This document shows positions 52,046-60,832 of a stretch of 64,000 nt of DNA, in pieces. Under the pieces are notes generated by a model. That model searched no databases, had not been told where the DNA came from, and saw nothing but the letters and a program-made list of their open reading frames with translations. The stretch is from Tenacibaculum gallaicum (GTDB lineage Bacteria > Bacteroidota > Bacteroidia > Flavobacteriales > Flavobacteriaceae). The first letter of the stretch is position 1. Every line of letters starts with the position of its first letter. Made by a program: the position numbers and the translations under genes. The stretch is from positions 1 through 64,000 of the forward strand of contig NZ_QUNS01000005.1 of the NCBI RefSeq assembly GCF_003387615.1. The letters are read 5' to 3'.

Positions 52046-52387
52046 CTATAAACTATTAGCTAATTCGATTTCAAATGAATTGTCTAAATAACTACGCTGT
52101 AACTGAGGTTTATTTTTAGACCAATATCCACTCTTAACGCTTTCGGAGAGTGTAGACTCATTACTAAACTCAACTAAAATCGCATTAGGAAATAGCACAG
52201 TAATAATCTTTTGTAATTTATTTTTATCTATTTCATTGGTATCTTTTGAAATAGCTAAAACCTTGTATGCCTGTTGATATAATTTTTCAATGGCTGTTTC
52301 AACATTAGGAACAGTTGAAACTTGCCAATTCAAAATTTTGGCTATTGTTGTATTTTGGGTTACAACTAATGCATTTAAATGTCTCAT
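52046..52387 (-). CDS. Hypothetical protein upstream of pirin
   Basis: The 113-residue protein has an alternating beta/alpha pattern (MRHLNALVVTQNTTIAKIL ... AILVEFSNES) reminiscent of a small receiver-like or Rossmann fold, without the phospho-acceptor. No family is assigned. It is the first gene of the operon with the 290-residue pirin. Confidence 0.6.
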   Translation of the reverse strand: MRHLNALVVTQNTTIAKILNWQVSTVPNVETAIEKLYQQAYKVLAISKDTNEIDKNKLQKIITVLFPNAILVEFSNESTLSESVKSGYWSKNKPQLQRSYLDNSFEIELANSL

Positions 52388-52481
52388 AATAAATCCTTTT
52401 TTATTTCATTGTAAAATTACGGCAACAAAAAAAGATATGCATTGACCTATGGTAAGAAGTGATTTGTAAGTTGTAAGTCAG

Positions 52482-53078
52482 TTATTGGGGTTTAAAGTTT
52501 TCTTCAGCAAGTGATTTACGAACGCGACTCAGACTTTCTGGAGTAATTCCTAAGTAAGAAGCAATCATCCATTGAGGAACTCGTAGCATAATGTCTGGAT
52601 ACATCTGTACAAAATCTAAATATCGTCTTTTAGCTGAAGCTCCTAATAACTGGCTAATACGTTTGTATAGTTGACGGATATGTTTTTGTAATAATTGTTC
52701 ATTTTTTCTTCTAAAATCAACATTTATTTTTGATACTTCATTGATAAAGTCTTCATCTAACATTACAACTAATGTTTCCTCCACTGCATCAATGTAATAT
52801 GTTGAAGGTTCTTGAAAATATACACTACCTCTATCGCTCACAATCCAATTCTCAGTAGCAAACTGTAAAATATTTTCTTTTCCCTCTTCATTTAGGGCAT
52901 ATAAACGTAACAAACCTTTTTCTACAAAAAAGAAATGTGAACACACATCTCCCTCTTTTAATAAAAAATCACTTTTAGAAACGTTTTTTACAGTAATAAA
53001 CGATTGTATTTGAAGGTAATCAGTTTCTGATAATCCTCCTTTTTCAATAAGATACTTTTTAAAGTTAGATAGCTCCAT
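52482..53078 (-). CDS. Crp/Fnr-family transcriptional regulator
   Basis: The 198-residue protein has a cyclic-nucleotide-binding beta-roll (KSDFLLKEGDVCSHFFFVEKGLLRLYALNEEGKENIL) and a C-terminal HTH (VPQWMIASYLGITPESLSRVRKSLAEENF). It lacks Fnr cysteines. The group is common in Bacteroidota, and its effector is usually unknown. It lies upstream of the pirin genes on the same strand. Confidence 0.9.
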   Translation of the reverse strand: MELSNFKKYLIEKGGLSETDYLQIQSFITVKNVSKSDFLLKEGDVCSHFFFVEKGLLRLYALNEEGKENILQFATENWIVSDRGSVYFQEPSTYYIDAVEETLVVMLDEDFINEVSKINVDFRRKNEQLLQKHIRQLYKRISQLLGASAKRRYLDFVQMYPDIMLRVPQWMIASYLGITPESLSRVRKSLAEENFKPQ

Positions 53079-53125
53079 ACATTGTTGTAATGAGCTACTA
53101 AAAATACAGTATTATATACAATATT

Positions 53126-53680
53126 CTACTTTTCTTTTGAAGTTTTAAGTACTTTACCTCTATATCTAATTGAGTTTTTTTGCGTACTATTTACATAGAT
53201 AATACTCGATAAGCTAGGATATACTCTAACTATAACATTATAGTTTTCAGTTGATGTATTTTTATCCTTTATTTTAAAACTAATTTTGTAACTATTTTCT
53301 TTATCTTCAGATATAACTAAGTCTTCAGGAGTTCCTTCAAATTCAATTCCAATATCTGTACTTCCATAAGAACCTCCCATTTGCCGCTCACCAAAATATG
53401 GTAAATATGCCGCAACAGTATCTTTTTTCATTTTGAAAAAATTACTATTTCCTACTAAATTAATGTTTCCAGCGTTACTTCCTATAGGTAACAAACCTGC
53501 ATTAGCTATTTGTGCCATTGCATATGTAACCATTGGTTCAGCCCATTCTACTTCTATTTCAAAAGTTTTACTTTCTATAAGAGCGTTTAAGTTATCTATT
53601 TCTGACTGAGTTATGTTTTTAGAAGATGCACAACTAAGTAGTATAAAAATCATACTAATAAAAAAAACAAATCTTTTCAT
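53126..53680 (-). CDS. DUF4251 lipoprotein
   Basis: The 184-residue protein has lipobox ILLSC (Cys 17) and the DUF4251 core: FEIEVEWAEPM, LPIGSNAGNINLVGNSNFFKMKKDTVAAYLPYFGERQMGG and GIEFEG. The family occurs in Bacteroidota envelopes and has no known function. It is probably monocistronic. Confidence 0.85.
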   Translation of the reverse strand: MKRFVFFISMIFILLSCASSKNITQSEIDNLNALIESKTFEIEVEWAEPMVTYAMAQIANAGLLPIGSNAGNINLVGNSNFFKMKKDTVAAYLPYFGERQMGGSYGSTDIGIEFEGTPEDLVISEDKENSYKISFKIKDKNTSTENYNVIVRVYPSLSSIIYVNSTQKNSIRYRGKVLKTSKEK

Positions 53681-53760
53681 ACCTTACTGTTTTTAAACCT
53701 TTTACAAGATACTTAAATATCGTAAAACTTTCAAGAAAACAAGACTATTTAACGTTTGTT

Positions 53761-54312
53761 TTACTCTTTATTAGGTACAGAGAACAGCTCCGGTTTTGCT
53801 CCTTTGATATCTCTATAAAAATCATAAAAATGATCCATGTCAGCATTCATGTCTTCTGTTAAGTAATAAGGAGGTGCTATTATAATTTGTTTGTTTTTAA
53901 AATCGAAAGCAAACATTACCACAGGTACATTGGCCCCTTTTGCGATGTAATAAAATCCGGTTTTCCATGAAACTACTTTAACACGAGTTCCTTCAGGAGA
54001 TAACGCTAGACGAAATTCATCATGCTGATTAAATACAGACACAATTGCATCTACTTTATTAGTGCTTTTGCTCCTATCAACAGGAGCACCTCCTAAAGCT
54101 CTAAAAATAAAACCAAAAGGAGGTTTAAATAGTGACGATTTTCCTATGAAGTTGATTTTTACACCGATAGTATTTCTAGCCAAAATAGCAATTGGAAAGT
54201 CTTTCCAACTGGTATGTGGAGCTCCAATAACAACGTATTTTTTTAAGTCTCTTGGAAAATCTCCAACTACCTTCCAGCCTAAAACTTTGTGAAATATAAA
54301 TTTAGATATCAT
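53761..54312 (-). CDS. PlsC-like 1-acyl-sn-glycerol-3-phosphate acyltransferase family protein
   Basis: The 183-residue protein has the acyltransferase HxxxxD motif as PHTSWKD, GAPVDRSKS, and SPEGTRVK. It is shorter than typical PlsC and lacks an N-terminal membrane anchor. This subgroup is often found in Bacteroidota and may acylate a lipid other than LPA. It is divergent from rmuC. Confidence 0.85.
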   Translation of the reverse strand: MISKFIFHKVLGWKVVGDFPRDLKKYVVIGAPHTSWKDFPIAILARNTIGVKINFIGKSSLFKPPFGFIFRALGGAPVDRSKSTNKVDAIVSVFNQHDEFRLALSPEGTRVKVVSWKTGFYYIAKGANVPVVMFAFDFKNKQIIIAPPYYLTEDMNADMDHFYDFYRDIKGAKPELFSVPNKE

Positions 54313-54381
54313 TTATTAGGTATAAAGGTCAATGATACGGTTTTCCCAACAAAAATCAAATAAATTTAACCTATCTTGTCC

Positions 54382-54389
54382 TATATTTG
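54382..54389 (+). promoter_or_regulatory. -7 promoter element of rmuC
   Basis: TATATTTG matches TAnnTTTG exactly, 28 bp before the ATG at 54418. It excludes an upstream TTG start at 54376, which would lie ahead of the promoter. Confidence 0.65.
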
Positions 54390-54417
54390 TTCACTTAATA
54401 AACTTTTATTTATCCAA

Positions 54418-55797
54418 ATGAATACCACTCTTTTACTTATTTTAATTGCTACTAGTACCTTACTAATTGGATTTGTTATTGGAAACCTACTCTCTAAATT
54501 GAAGTTTAAACAACAAACATCTGATTTAGAAAAAGAGATTGTAACACTTCAGAATCATCAAACTAATTGTGAAATTCAGAAAAAAGAAAAAGAAGACTCA
54601 TTTTCTCAGCAAAAAGAAGACTTTTTAAACCGATTAGATGAAAAAACTAAAGAGAATAGTGAATTACGTCGTGAAAAAGAGTTTACTGCTCTTGAATTAG
54701 CTAGAAAGAATGAAGAGTTAAAAAACGTACAGTTAAAACTTCAAGAAAATAAAGAAGAAGTAGAAAAACTACAGGATAAATTTACCAAAGAGTTTGAAAA
54801 CTTAGCAAACAAGATTCTAGATGAAAAATCGAATAAATTTACTGAACAAAACAAGAAAAATATAAAGGATATTTTAAACCCGCTTCAAGAAAAAATTCAA
54901 ACTTTTGAAAAGAAAGTTGAGGACACTCAAAAAGAGAGTATTTCAATGCATTCTGCTTTAAAAGAGCAGTTATTAGGGTTAAAAGAGTTAAACGCTCAAA
55001 TGAGTAAAGAAACCTTAAACCTTACCAAGGCTTTAAAAGGTGATAGTAAAACGCAAGGAAATTGGGGAGAACTGGTACTTGAACGCGTTTTAGAAAAATC
55101 TGGTTTAGAAAAAGATAGAGAGTATTTTGTACAACAATCTTTTACCAACGATGAAGGAAAGCGTATTATGCCCGATGTAGTGATTCACTTACCAGACAAT
55201 AAAAAAATGATTGTCGATTCAAAAGTATCTTTAACTGCGTACGAACAATATGTTAATAGCGAAGATGATCTTGTAAAGGAACGTTTTGTAAAAGAACATG
55301 TAAACTCGTTAAAAAGACATGTTGAACAACTTTCAGAAAAGAAATATGAAGATATTTATAAAATAGAATCTCCTGATTTTGTACTCTTATTTGTACCAAT
55401 AGAACCTGCTTTTGCAGTAGCTTTAAACGAAGATAATACCTTATACAACAAAGCTTTTGAAAGAAACATCGTTATTGTTACTCCTACTACTTTATTAGCT
55501 ACCTTACGTACTATTGACACAATGTGGAATAACGAAAAACAACAACGTAATGCCTTAGAAATTGCACGACAAGCCGGAGCTTTATATGATAAATTTCAAG
55601 GATTACTGACAGACTTAGTAAGTATTGGAAAGAAAATCGATGGCACTAAAGCTGATTATGCCGCTGCGATGAATAAACTAGTAGAAGGTAGAGGAAACTT
55701 AATTACCAGTGTAGAAAAGCTCAAGAAAATGGGTGCAAAAGCTAAAAAAGCGCTCCCTGAAAAAATTCTCGAACGAGCTCAAGATAATGACGAATAA
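54418..55797 (+). CDS. rmuC: DNA recombination protein RmuC
   Basis: The 459-residue protein has an N-terminal membrane helix (MNTTLLLILIATSTLLIGFVIGNLL), a long coiled coil (about residues 25-175), and the RmuC nuclease-like domain (GDSKTQGNWGELVLERVLEKSGL ... VIHLPDNKKMIVDSKVSLTAYEQY). RmuC limits inversions at repeats and may resolve DNA structures. The start at 54418 is supported by a promoter directly upstream. A strong terminator follows. Confidence 0.93.
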   Translation: MNTTLLLILIATSTLLIGFVIGNLLSKLKFKQQTSDLEKEIVTLQNHQTNCEIQKKEKEDSFSQQKEDFLNRLDEKTKENSELRREKEFTALELARKNEELKNVQLKLQENKEEVEKLQDKFTKEFENLANKILDEKSNKFTEQNKKNIKDILNPLQEKIQTFEKKVEDTQKESISMHSALKEQLLGLKELNAQMSKETLNLTKALKGDSKTQGNWGELVLERVLEKSGLEKDREYFVQQSFTNDEGKRIMPDVVIHLPDNKKMIVDSKVSLTAYEQYVNSEDDLVKERFVKEHVNSLKRHVEQLSEKKYEDIYKIESPDFVLLFVPIEPAFAVALNEDNTLYNKAFERNIVIVTPTTLLATLRTIDTMWNNEKQQRNALEIARQAGALYDKFQGLLTDLVSIGKKIDGTKADYAAAMNKLVEGRGNLITSVEKLKKMGAKAKKALPEKILERAQDNDE

Positions 55798-55835
55798 AAA
55801 AAATCGCTCTAAAATGTTTTAGAGCGATCTTTTTA
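55797..55835. terminator. Terminator between rmuC and glyA
   Basis: An 11-bp stem ATCGCTCTAAA/TTTAGAGCGAT with an ATGT-type loop and T runs on both strands, between convergent genes. Confidence 0.9.
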
Positions 55836-55862
55836 TTTATACTTGCATGAAAACACTGCCTT

Positions 55863-57137
55863 CTACATAATAAACAAACGTCTGTTATGCATTAAGTCAT
55901 ATACCTTCTCTCCTACTGTTTCTAATACTTCTTCTTTCTCAGCATTCATTAATGCCTCATCAATCAAGCCTACGATTACTTCCATATCGTCTTCTTTCAA
56001 ACCACGTGTAGTAACTGCAGCTGTACCCACACGGATACCTGAAGTTACAAATGGTGATTCAGTATCAAAAGGAACCATGTTTTTATTTACTGTAATATCT
56101 GCTTTACCTAAAGCATCTTCAGCAGCTTTTCCAGTAAGCTTTTTATTTCGTAAATCAATTAACATACAATGGTTATCTGTACCTCCAGAAATAATTTCAT
56201 ATCCTTTAGCTGCAAATGCTTTCGCCATTGCCTGTGCATTTTCTTTTACCTGAATTTGATATTCTAAAAACTCATCTGTTAATGCTTCACCAAAAGCAAC
56301 AGCTTTTGCGGCAATAACATGCTCTAATGGTCCGCCTTGATTTCCTGGGAATACAGCAGAATTAATCAATGTAGACATTTTCTTTAATTTTCCTGATTTT
56401 AATTTTAATCCGAACGGATTTTCAAAATCTTTTCCAATCATAATCATTCCACCACGAGGTCCACGTAATGTTTTGTGAGTCGTTGTAGTAACTATATGAC
56501 AGTGTGGTAACGGATCAGATAAAATTCCTTTTGCTATTAGTCCTGCTGGATGCGAAATATCAGCCATTAAAATAGCACCAACGTTATCAGCAACTTCTCT
56601 AAACTTTTTAAAATCAATATCACGAGAATAAGCTGAAGCCCCTGCAATGATTAATTTAGGTTTATGCTCTTTTGCTTGTTGTTCTAAATGATCATAATCA
56701 ATATACCCTGTTTCTTTTACTACTCCGTAAAATACTGGGTTGTATAATTTTCCTGAAAAATTTACTGGTGAACCATGTGTTAAGTGACCTCCGTGAGATA
56801 AATCAAATCCTAAAATAGTATCACCTGGTTGTAAACAAGCTGCAAAAACTGCTGTATTTGCCTGGCTCCCAGAATGTGGTTGTACGTTTACATACTCTGC
56901 TCCAAATAATTCTTTTGCTCTATCAATGGCTATTTGCTCCACGACATCTACTACTTCACACCCTCCATAGTAACGTTTACCAGGGTATCCTTCAGCATAT
57001 TTATTTGTTAAAACTGATCCTTGGGCTTCCATTACCTGGTTGCTTACAAAATTTTCAGAAGCAATTAGCTCTAACCCATTTAGTTGACGTTCTTTTTCTT
57101 CTTGAATTAAATCAAATATTTGATGATCTTTTTGCAT
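55863..57137 (-). CDS. glyA: Serine hydroxymethyltransferase
   Basis: SHMT interconverts serine and glycine and supplies one-carbon units through tetrahydrofolate. The chain contains the PLP lysine motif [15 protein letters not shown], the N-terminal [10 protein letters not shown] and the substrate loop [12 protein letters not shown] use MQKDHQIF at 57137, giving 424 residues. An ATG 30 nt upstream would lie ahead of the TACATTTG promoter at 57167-57174. Confidence 0.95.
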   Translation of the reverse strand: MQKDHQIFDLIQEEKERQLNGLELIASENFVSNQVMEAQGSVLTNKYAEGYPGKRYYGGCEVVDVVEQIAIDRAKELFGAEYVNVQPHSGSQANTAVFAACLQPGDTILGFDLSHGGHLTHGSPVNFSGKLYNPVFYGVVKETGYIDYDHLEQQAKEHKPKLIIAGASAYSRDIDFKKFREVADNVGAILMADISHPAGLIAKGILSDPLPHCHIVTTTTHKTLRGPRGGMIMIGKDFENPFGLKLKSGKLKKMSTLINSAVFPGNQGGPLEHVIAAKAVAFGEALTDEFLEYQIQVKENAQAMAKAFAAKGYEIISGGTDNHCMLIDLRNKKLTGKAAEDALGKADITVNKNMVPFDTESPFVTSGIRVGTAAVTTRGLKEDDMEVIVGLIDEALMNAEKEEVLETVGEKVYDLMHNRRLFIM

Positions 57138-57166
57138 GTTGTTTGTTTTGCTGTGTAAAGTAGCCA

Positions 57167-57174
57167 AATGTACT
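57167..57174 (-). promoter_or_regulatory. -7 promoter element of glyA
   Basis: TACATTTG on the minus strand matches TAnnTTTG exactly, 29 bp upstream of the ATG at 57137, and decides that start. Confidence 0.65.
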
Positions 57175-57252
57175 AAATTTTATGTATCCTTTTTTGACGA
57201 TTTTTAAAGAAGTTTACTCTAAAATACTTTCACATTTTTTTTACTCATCTTT

Positions 57253-57284
57253 TTGGGGTAAATTGAAAAAAATATGTAGGTTTG
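57253..57284 (+). promoter_or_regulatory. fahA promoter
   Basis: TTG (57253-57255), a 21-bp spacer and TAGGTTTG (57277-57284) form a complete Bacteroidota promoter, with its -7 element 24 bp before the ATG at 57309. Confidence 0.7.
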
Positions 57285-57308
57285 ATGAAAATATAACAAA
57301 AACGATAA

Positions 57309-58586
57309 ATGGAAATAACTGCTAATAACCCGAATAGAAAATCTTGGTTAACTGTAGCTGAAAACTCAGATTTTCCTATTCAAAACATACCTTTTGGGGT
57401 TTTTCTTACAAAAGATGATATTATAACGATTGGTACAAGAATCGGTGATTATGCGATTGATTTAGGTGCCTTACATCAATTAGGATATTTTGATGGGATT
57501 CCGTTAACAGACGATATTTTCTTACAAGATACCTTAAATGATTTTATTGCTGACGGACGCAAAACTTGGCGTTTAGTTCGTAATAGAATCGCTGATGTTT
57601 TTGATGTAAAAAACAGTAAGCTACGAGATAATGCTGAGCACAAAGACAAAATAATCTTTAGAATGGATGAAGTAGAAATGCAACTTCCTGTTTCTGTAGG
57701 AGATTATACCGATTTTTACGCAAGTAAAGAGCATGCAACCAATGTAGGAAGCTTATTTAGAGATCCTGAAAACGCTTTACTACCAAACTGGTTACAAATT
57801 CCTATTGGTTACCACGGAAGAAGTTCTTCTATTATACCATCTGGAACTCCAGTTCGTCGTCCTATCGGACAACAACGTCCTAGTGAGGGAGAAACTACAC
57901 CTAACTTTGGTCCTTCAAAATTATTAGATTTTGAATTAGAAATGGCGTTCATTACTACCGTTGCTAACGATTTAGGAGACAGAATTCCTATTGAAGAAGC
58001 TGAAGAATATATTTTCGGATTAGTATTATTTAACGACTGGTCTGCTCGTGATATTCAAGCATGGGAATATGTTCCTTTAGGACCTTTCTTAGGAAAGAGT
58101 TTTGCTTCAACAATTTCACCTTGGATTGTTACTTTAGATGCTTTAGAGCCGTTTAGGGTAGATAACCCAGAACAAGTATATGAACCTTTACCTTATTTAA
58201 AGAAAGAAGGAAAAGACAGTTACGATATTAATTTACAAATGGCTATTCAACCTGAAGGTAAAGAGGAAACTGTAGTTTGTAACTCTAACTTTAAATATAT
58301 GTACTGGACAATGGTACAACAATTAACACATCATACTGTAAACGGGTGTCCTATTAATGCAGGTGATATGATGGGTAGTGGTACTATTTCCGGGCCTACT
58401 CAAGACAGTTTTGGTTCTATGTTAGAATTAACTTGGAGAGGTCAAAACCCAATAAAAATGAATGATGGTAGCGAGCGTAAGTTTATCAATGATAACGATA
58501 CCGTTATTATGCGTGGTTACTCTAAGAATGAAAAAGTTAGAATTGGTTTTGGTGAATGTTCAGGTAAGGTATTACCTGCTAAATAA
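57309..58586 (+). CDS. fahA: Fumarylacetoacetase
   Basis: This enzyme cleaves fumarylacetoacetate to fumarate and acetoacetate, the last step of tyrosine degradation. The 425-residue protein has the FAH N-terminal domain (IPFGVFLTKDD...GTRIGDYAIDLGAL) and the catalytic/metal region (DFYASKEHATNVGSLFR, PIGYHGRSSSI, FELEMAFIT, LFNDWSARDIQAWEYVPLGPFLGKSF). The length is normal for the bacterial enzyme. Confidence 0.95.
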   Translation: MEITANNPNRKSWLTVAENSDFPIQNIPFGVFLTKDDIITIGTRIGDYAIDLGALHQLGYFDGIPLTDDIFLQDTLNDFIADGRKTWRLVRNRIADVFDVKNSKLRDNAEHKDKIIFRMDEVEMQLPVSVGDYTDFYASKEHATNVGSLFRDPENALLPNWLQIPIGYHGRSSSIIPSGTPVRRPIGQQRPSEGETTPNFGPSKLLDFELEMAFITTVANDLGDRIPIEEAEEYIFGLVLFNDWSARDIQAWEYVPLGPFLGKSFASTISPWIVTLDALEPFRVDNPEQVYEPLPYLKKEGKDSYDINLQMAIQPEGKEETVVCNSNFKYMYWTMVQQLTHHTVNGCPINAGDMMGSGTISGPTQDSFGSMLELTWRGQNPIKMNDGSERKFINDNDTVIMRGYSKNEKVRIGFGECSGKVLPAK

Positions 58587-58612
58587 ACACTTTAATCAAA
58601 TATAATTATAAA

Positions 58613-58640
58613 AAAATCCAGTTCGTACGAACTGGATTTT
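58613..58640. terminator. Bidirectional terminator
   Basis: A perfect 28-bp palindrome centred on GTTCGTACGAAC, with AAAA and TTTT ends, lies between the convergent fahA and helicase genes. Confidence 0.9.
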
Positions 58641-58656
58641 TATTTTATATCAATTT

Positions 58657-60213
58657 CTACTCTTCTTCTGGTGGTGGGTGACCGTGAATTTGTTCATACA
58701 CTTCATCAAAATTACTTCGTAAATAACTGTTTAATTTTTTACGATAATCATCTTGCAACCAGTCAATAAAATTATGTGTGCTTTTTGATATACATTTTGA
58801 ATATCTAAAAATTCTATCATCAATATCGCCTCCTAATTTTTTAGCTAAAATAAGCGCATCAAAAACATCTTCACTATTTTCAACACACATTTTAGCATGA
58901 TGTTCTATTGATTTTTCTAATACTCTTTTTGATGATTCTCCTCCTTGTATGGTATCTCTATATACTTTTTTAACATCAAAGTATAGATCTTTAGAATTTG
59001 CAAACTCAGCTTTTACATCCGCGGGTAGTTCATATTTAAAGTCATTTTCTATTTCTTCATCAGATAATAAGTTATCTAAATAGAAGTTTGGAGCTCTAAA
59101 CATTTTTTGCCAATCTAAATCAGCACCCCAAGGTCCAAAACGATGGAAGTTATTACCTAAATCAATTACATTAAATTCTGACTTCCCTGGTAAAATACGA
59201 GAACCACGACCAATCATCTGATAATACAGTGTTAAAGACTTCGTAGCTCTATTTAATATAATAGATCCTACTGTAGGCTCATCAAATCCTGTTGTTAAAA
59301 TACTAACCGAAGTAATAATTGCATTGGGTGTTTTATGAAACCACTTTAAAATAAAATCACGTTCTTTTTTAGTATTCGTGTTATCTAAATGGGCAATTGG
59401 ATATCCTGCTCTTTTAAAGGTATCATATACATGTAATGATGTATTAATACCATTATTAAAAATTAAAGTTTTAGTTCCTTTTGCTCGTTCTTCATAAGCT
59501 TGTAAAAGCTTAGAAAGCATATCGGTATTCGTATATAAATCTTCTGATGATTTTACTGTATAATCTCCATTTGCTCCTACTTCTAACGAAGTTAACCCTA
59601 CATTGTAAGAGTAAATATTTGCTTTCGCTAAGTATTCATTTTGAATTAAGGCTCCAATACTTTCCCCATCAATAAGTTCGTCATAATTATCTTTCATAGG
59701 AAGCTTAATATTTGAACTTAAAGGAGTTGCTGTTACCCCTAGTATAAAAGATCTATCAAAAAACTTAAATAGTTTAGTAAATGAGTTATAGTGAGCCTCA
59801 TCAATAATTACTAAACCAACGTCTGAAATATCTAACATATCGTCATTTAAACGATTGTTTAGGGTTTCAACCATGGCCACAAAGCAATCAAACTCATCTT
59901 GGTCCTCTAAACTTGCTTTGCTATCAATAATTTTATTAACTACACCAAATTCTTTAAGCATTTTCGCGGTCTGTTTGCACAGTTCTATTCGGTGCGTCAT
60001 TATCAATACTTTCTTTTGATAATGCTTTAAGTATTGACGTGTAATTTCAGAGAAAATGACTGTTTTTCCTCCTCCAGTAGGTAGTTGATAAAGTAAATGG
60101 TAATTTTCGGGGGCATTCTCAAAACTTTTGAAAATCTTGTGCAATGCTTCTTTTTGATAATCGTATAAATTTTTTCCTTTCTTTGGTTGTGAAGTTGCTG
60201 TTTCGTTACTCAA
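58657..60213 (-). CDS. DEAD/DEAH-box helicase (superfamily 2, SSL2/type III Res-like)
   Basis: The 518-residue protein has Walker A LPTGGGKTVIF, motif II DEAH in LVIIDEAHYNSF, TATP in LGVTATPL and motif VI IGRGSRILPGK in the second RecA domain. It resembles the SSL2/XPB-like and type III Res helicases used in DNA repair. There is no methylase or nuclease adjacent, so a restriction role is unlikely. The C-terminal 130 residues are a family-specific helical region. Confidence 0.87.
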   Translation of the reverse strand: MSNETATSQPKKGKNLYDYQKEALHKIFKSFENAPENYHLLYQLPTGGGKTVIFSEITRQYLKHYQKKVLIMTHRIELCKQTAKMLKEFGVVNKIIDSKASLEDQDEFDCFVAMVETLNNRLNDDMLDISDVGLVIIDEAHYNSFTKLFKFFDRSFILGVTATPLSSNIKLPMKDNYDELIDGESIGALIQNEYLAKANIYSYNVGLTSLEVGANGDYTVKSSEDLYTNTDMLSKLLQAYEERAKGTKTLIFNNGINTSLHVYDTFKRAGYPIAHLDNTNTKKERDFILKWFHKTPNAIITSVSILTTGFDEPTVGSIILNRATKSLTLYYQMIGRGSRILPGKSEFNVIDLGNNFHRFGPWGADLDWQKMFRAPNFYLDNLLSDEEIENDFKYELPADVKAEFANSKDLYFDVKKVYRDTIQGGESSKRVLEKSIEHHAKMCVENSEDVFDALILAKKLGGDIDDRIFRYSKCISKSTHNFIDWLQDDYRKKLNSYLRSNFDEVYEQIHGHPPPEEE

Positions 60214-60283
60214 ATCTCTATAATTTTGAAATATGCAAAAATACGAGGTATTTAAGGAAATCCCATTAAAAATGGCATCTTTT

Positions 60284-60676
60284 TTAGATTTTTTTTAAAT
60301 TAATACGAGCAATATCATAATGAGAAGCATGTGAAATCACTTCTCCATTTTTAACTACCAACAACTGAGGAGATTGATGTAAAACCTGAAAAGTATGCCC
60401 TATTTCATTAGAAATCTCTCTATAACTAAGCAAGTCAAGATAATACACTTTAAAGTCTTTTAACTCTTCATCAAAACTGTTTACAAAACGTTTAATTACC
60501 ATACTGCTAATACCACATCTTGTTGAATGTTTAAAAATAGCTACGGGCTCTTTTTTTGATAATTCTTTTATCTCTTTTATTTGCTCTAATGAAGTTAATG
60601 ATATCCAGTTGATAAACGATTTATCTTCTCCTCTATTTATCTCTTTTCTTCCAAAAATAGTACTTAATACTCCCAT
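60284..60676 (-). CDS. ytxJ: Bacillithiol-system redox protein YtxJ
   Basis: The 130-residue thioredoxin-like monothiol protein has the YtxJ/DUF2847 active-site motif FKHSTRCGISSMV (single Cys) and VYYLDLLSYREISNEIG. It may reduce bacillithiol-mixed disulfides. It has an N-terminal extension typical of Bacteroidota members. It is monocistronic and divergent from clpB. Confidence 0.88.
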   Translation of the reverse strand: MGVLSTIFGRKEINRGEDKSFINWISLTSLEQIKEIKELSKKEPVAIFKHSTRCGISSMVIKRFVNSFDEELKDFKVYYLDLLSYREISNEIGHTFQVLHQSPQLLVVKNGEVISHASHYDIARINLKKI

Positions 60677-60753
60677 AAAATCCTTATTTTAATAACATAT
60701 TTTACTCTTAACTATTACAATACCAGTCAAAAAGTCATGATAAATTCATTTTT

Positions 60754-60770
60754 AAAGACAAAATGTCTTT
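60754..60770. promoter_or_regulatory. Inverted repeat upstream of clpB
   Basis: AAAGACA-AAA-TGTCTTT is a 7-bp perfect inverted repeat 63 bp before the clpB ATG, between clpB and ytxJ. No CIRCE element is visible. A regulatory role is inferred only. Confidence 0.35.
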
Positions 60771-60832
60771 TTTCTCTTTAAAAAATCAATTGGTATTGAA
60801 TTTGACTTTTATTTGAGAAAAATAAAAACGAT

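Noticed and set aside
53177..53190. Third copy of the WYL operator half (TTTTTGCGTACT)
   Set aside because: Only one arm is present, inside the DUF4251 coding sequence, with no palindrome or promoter element.
54376..54417. Upstream TTG start of RmuC
   Set aside because: The exact -7 element TATATTTG lies inside this stretch, so the mRNA begins after it; ATG at 54418 gives the membrane helix directly.
57138..57167. Upstream ATG of glyA
   Set aside because: It lies ahead of the transcription start implied by the TACATTTG element and the extra residues are not family-like.
60754..60832. CIRCE/HrcA-type heat-shock operator before clpB
   Set aside because: The inverted repeat AAAGACA/TGTCTTT does not match the CIRCE consensus in sequence or spacing.
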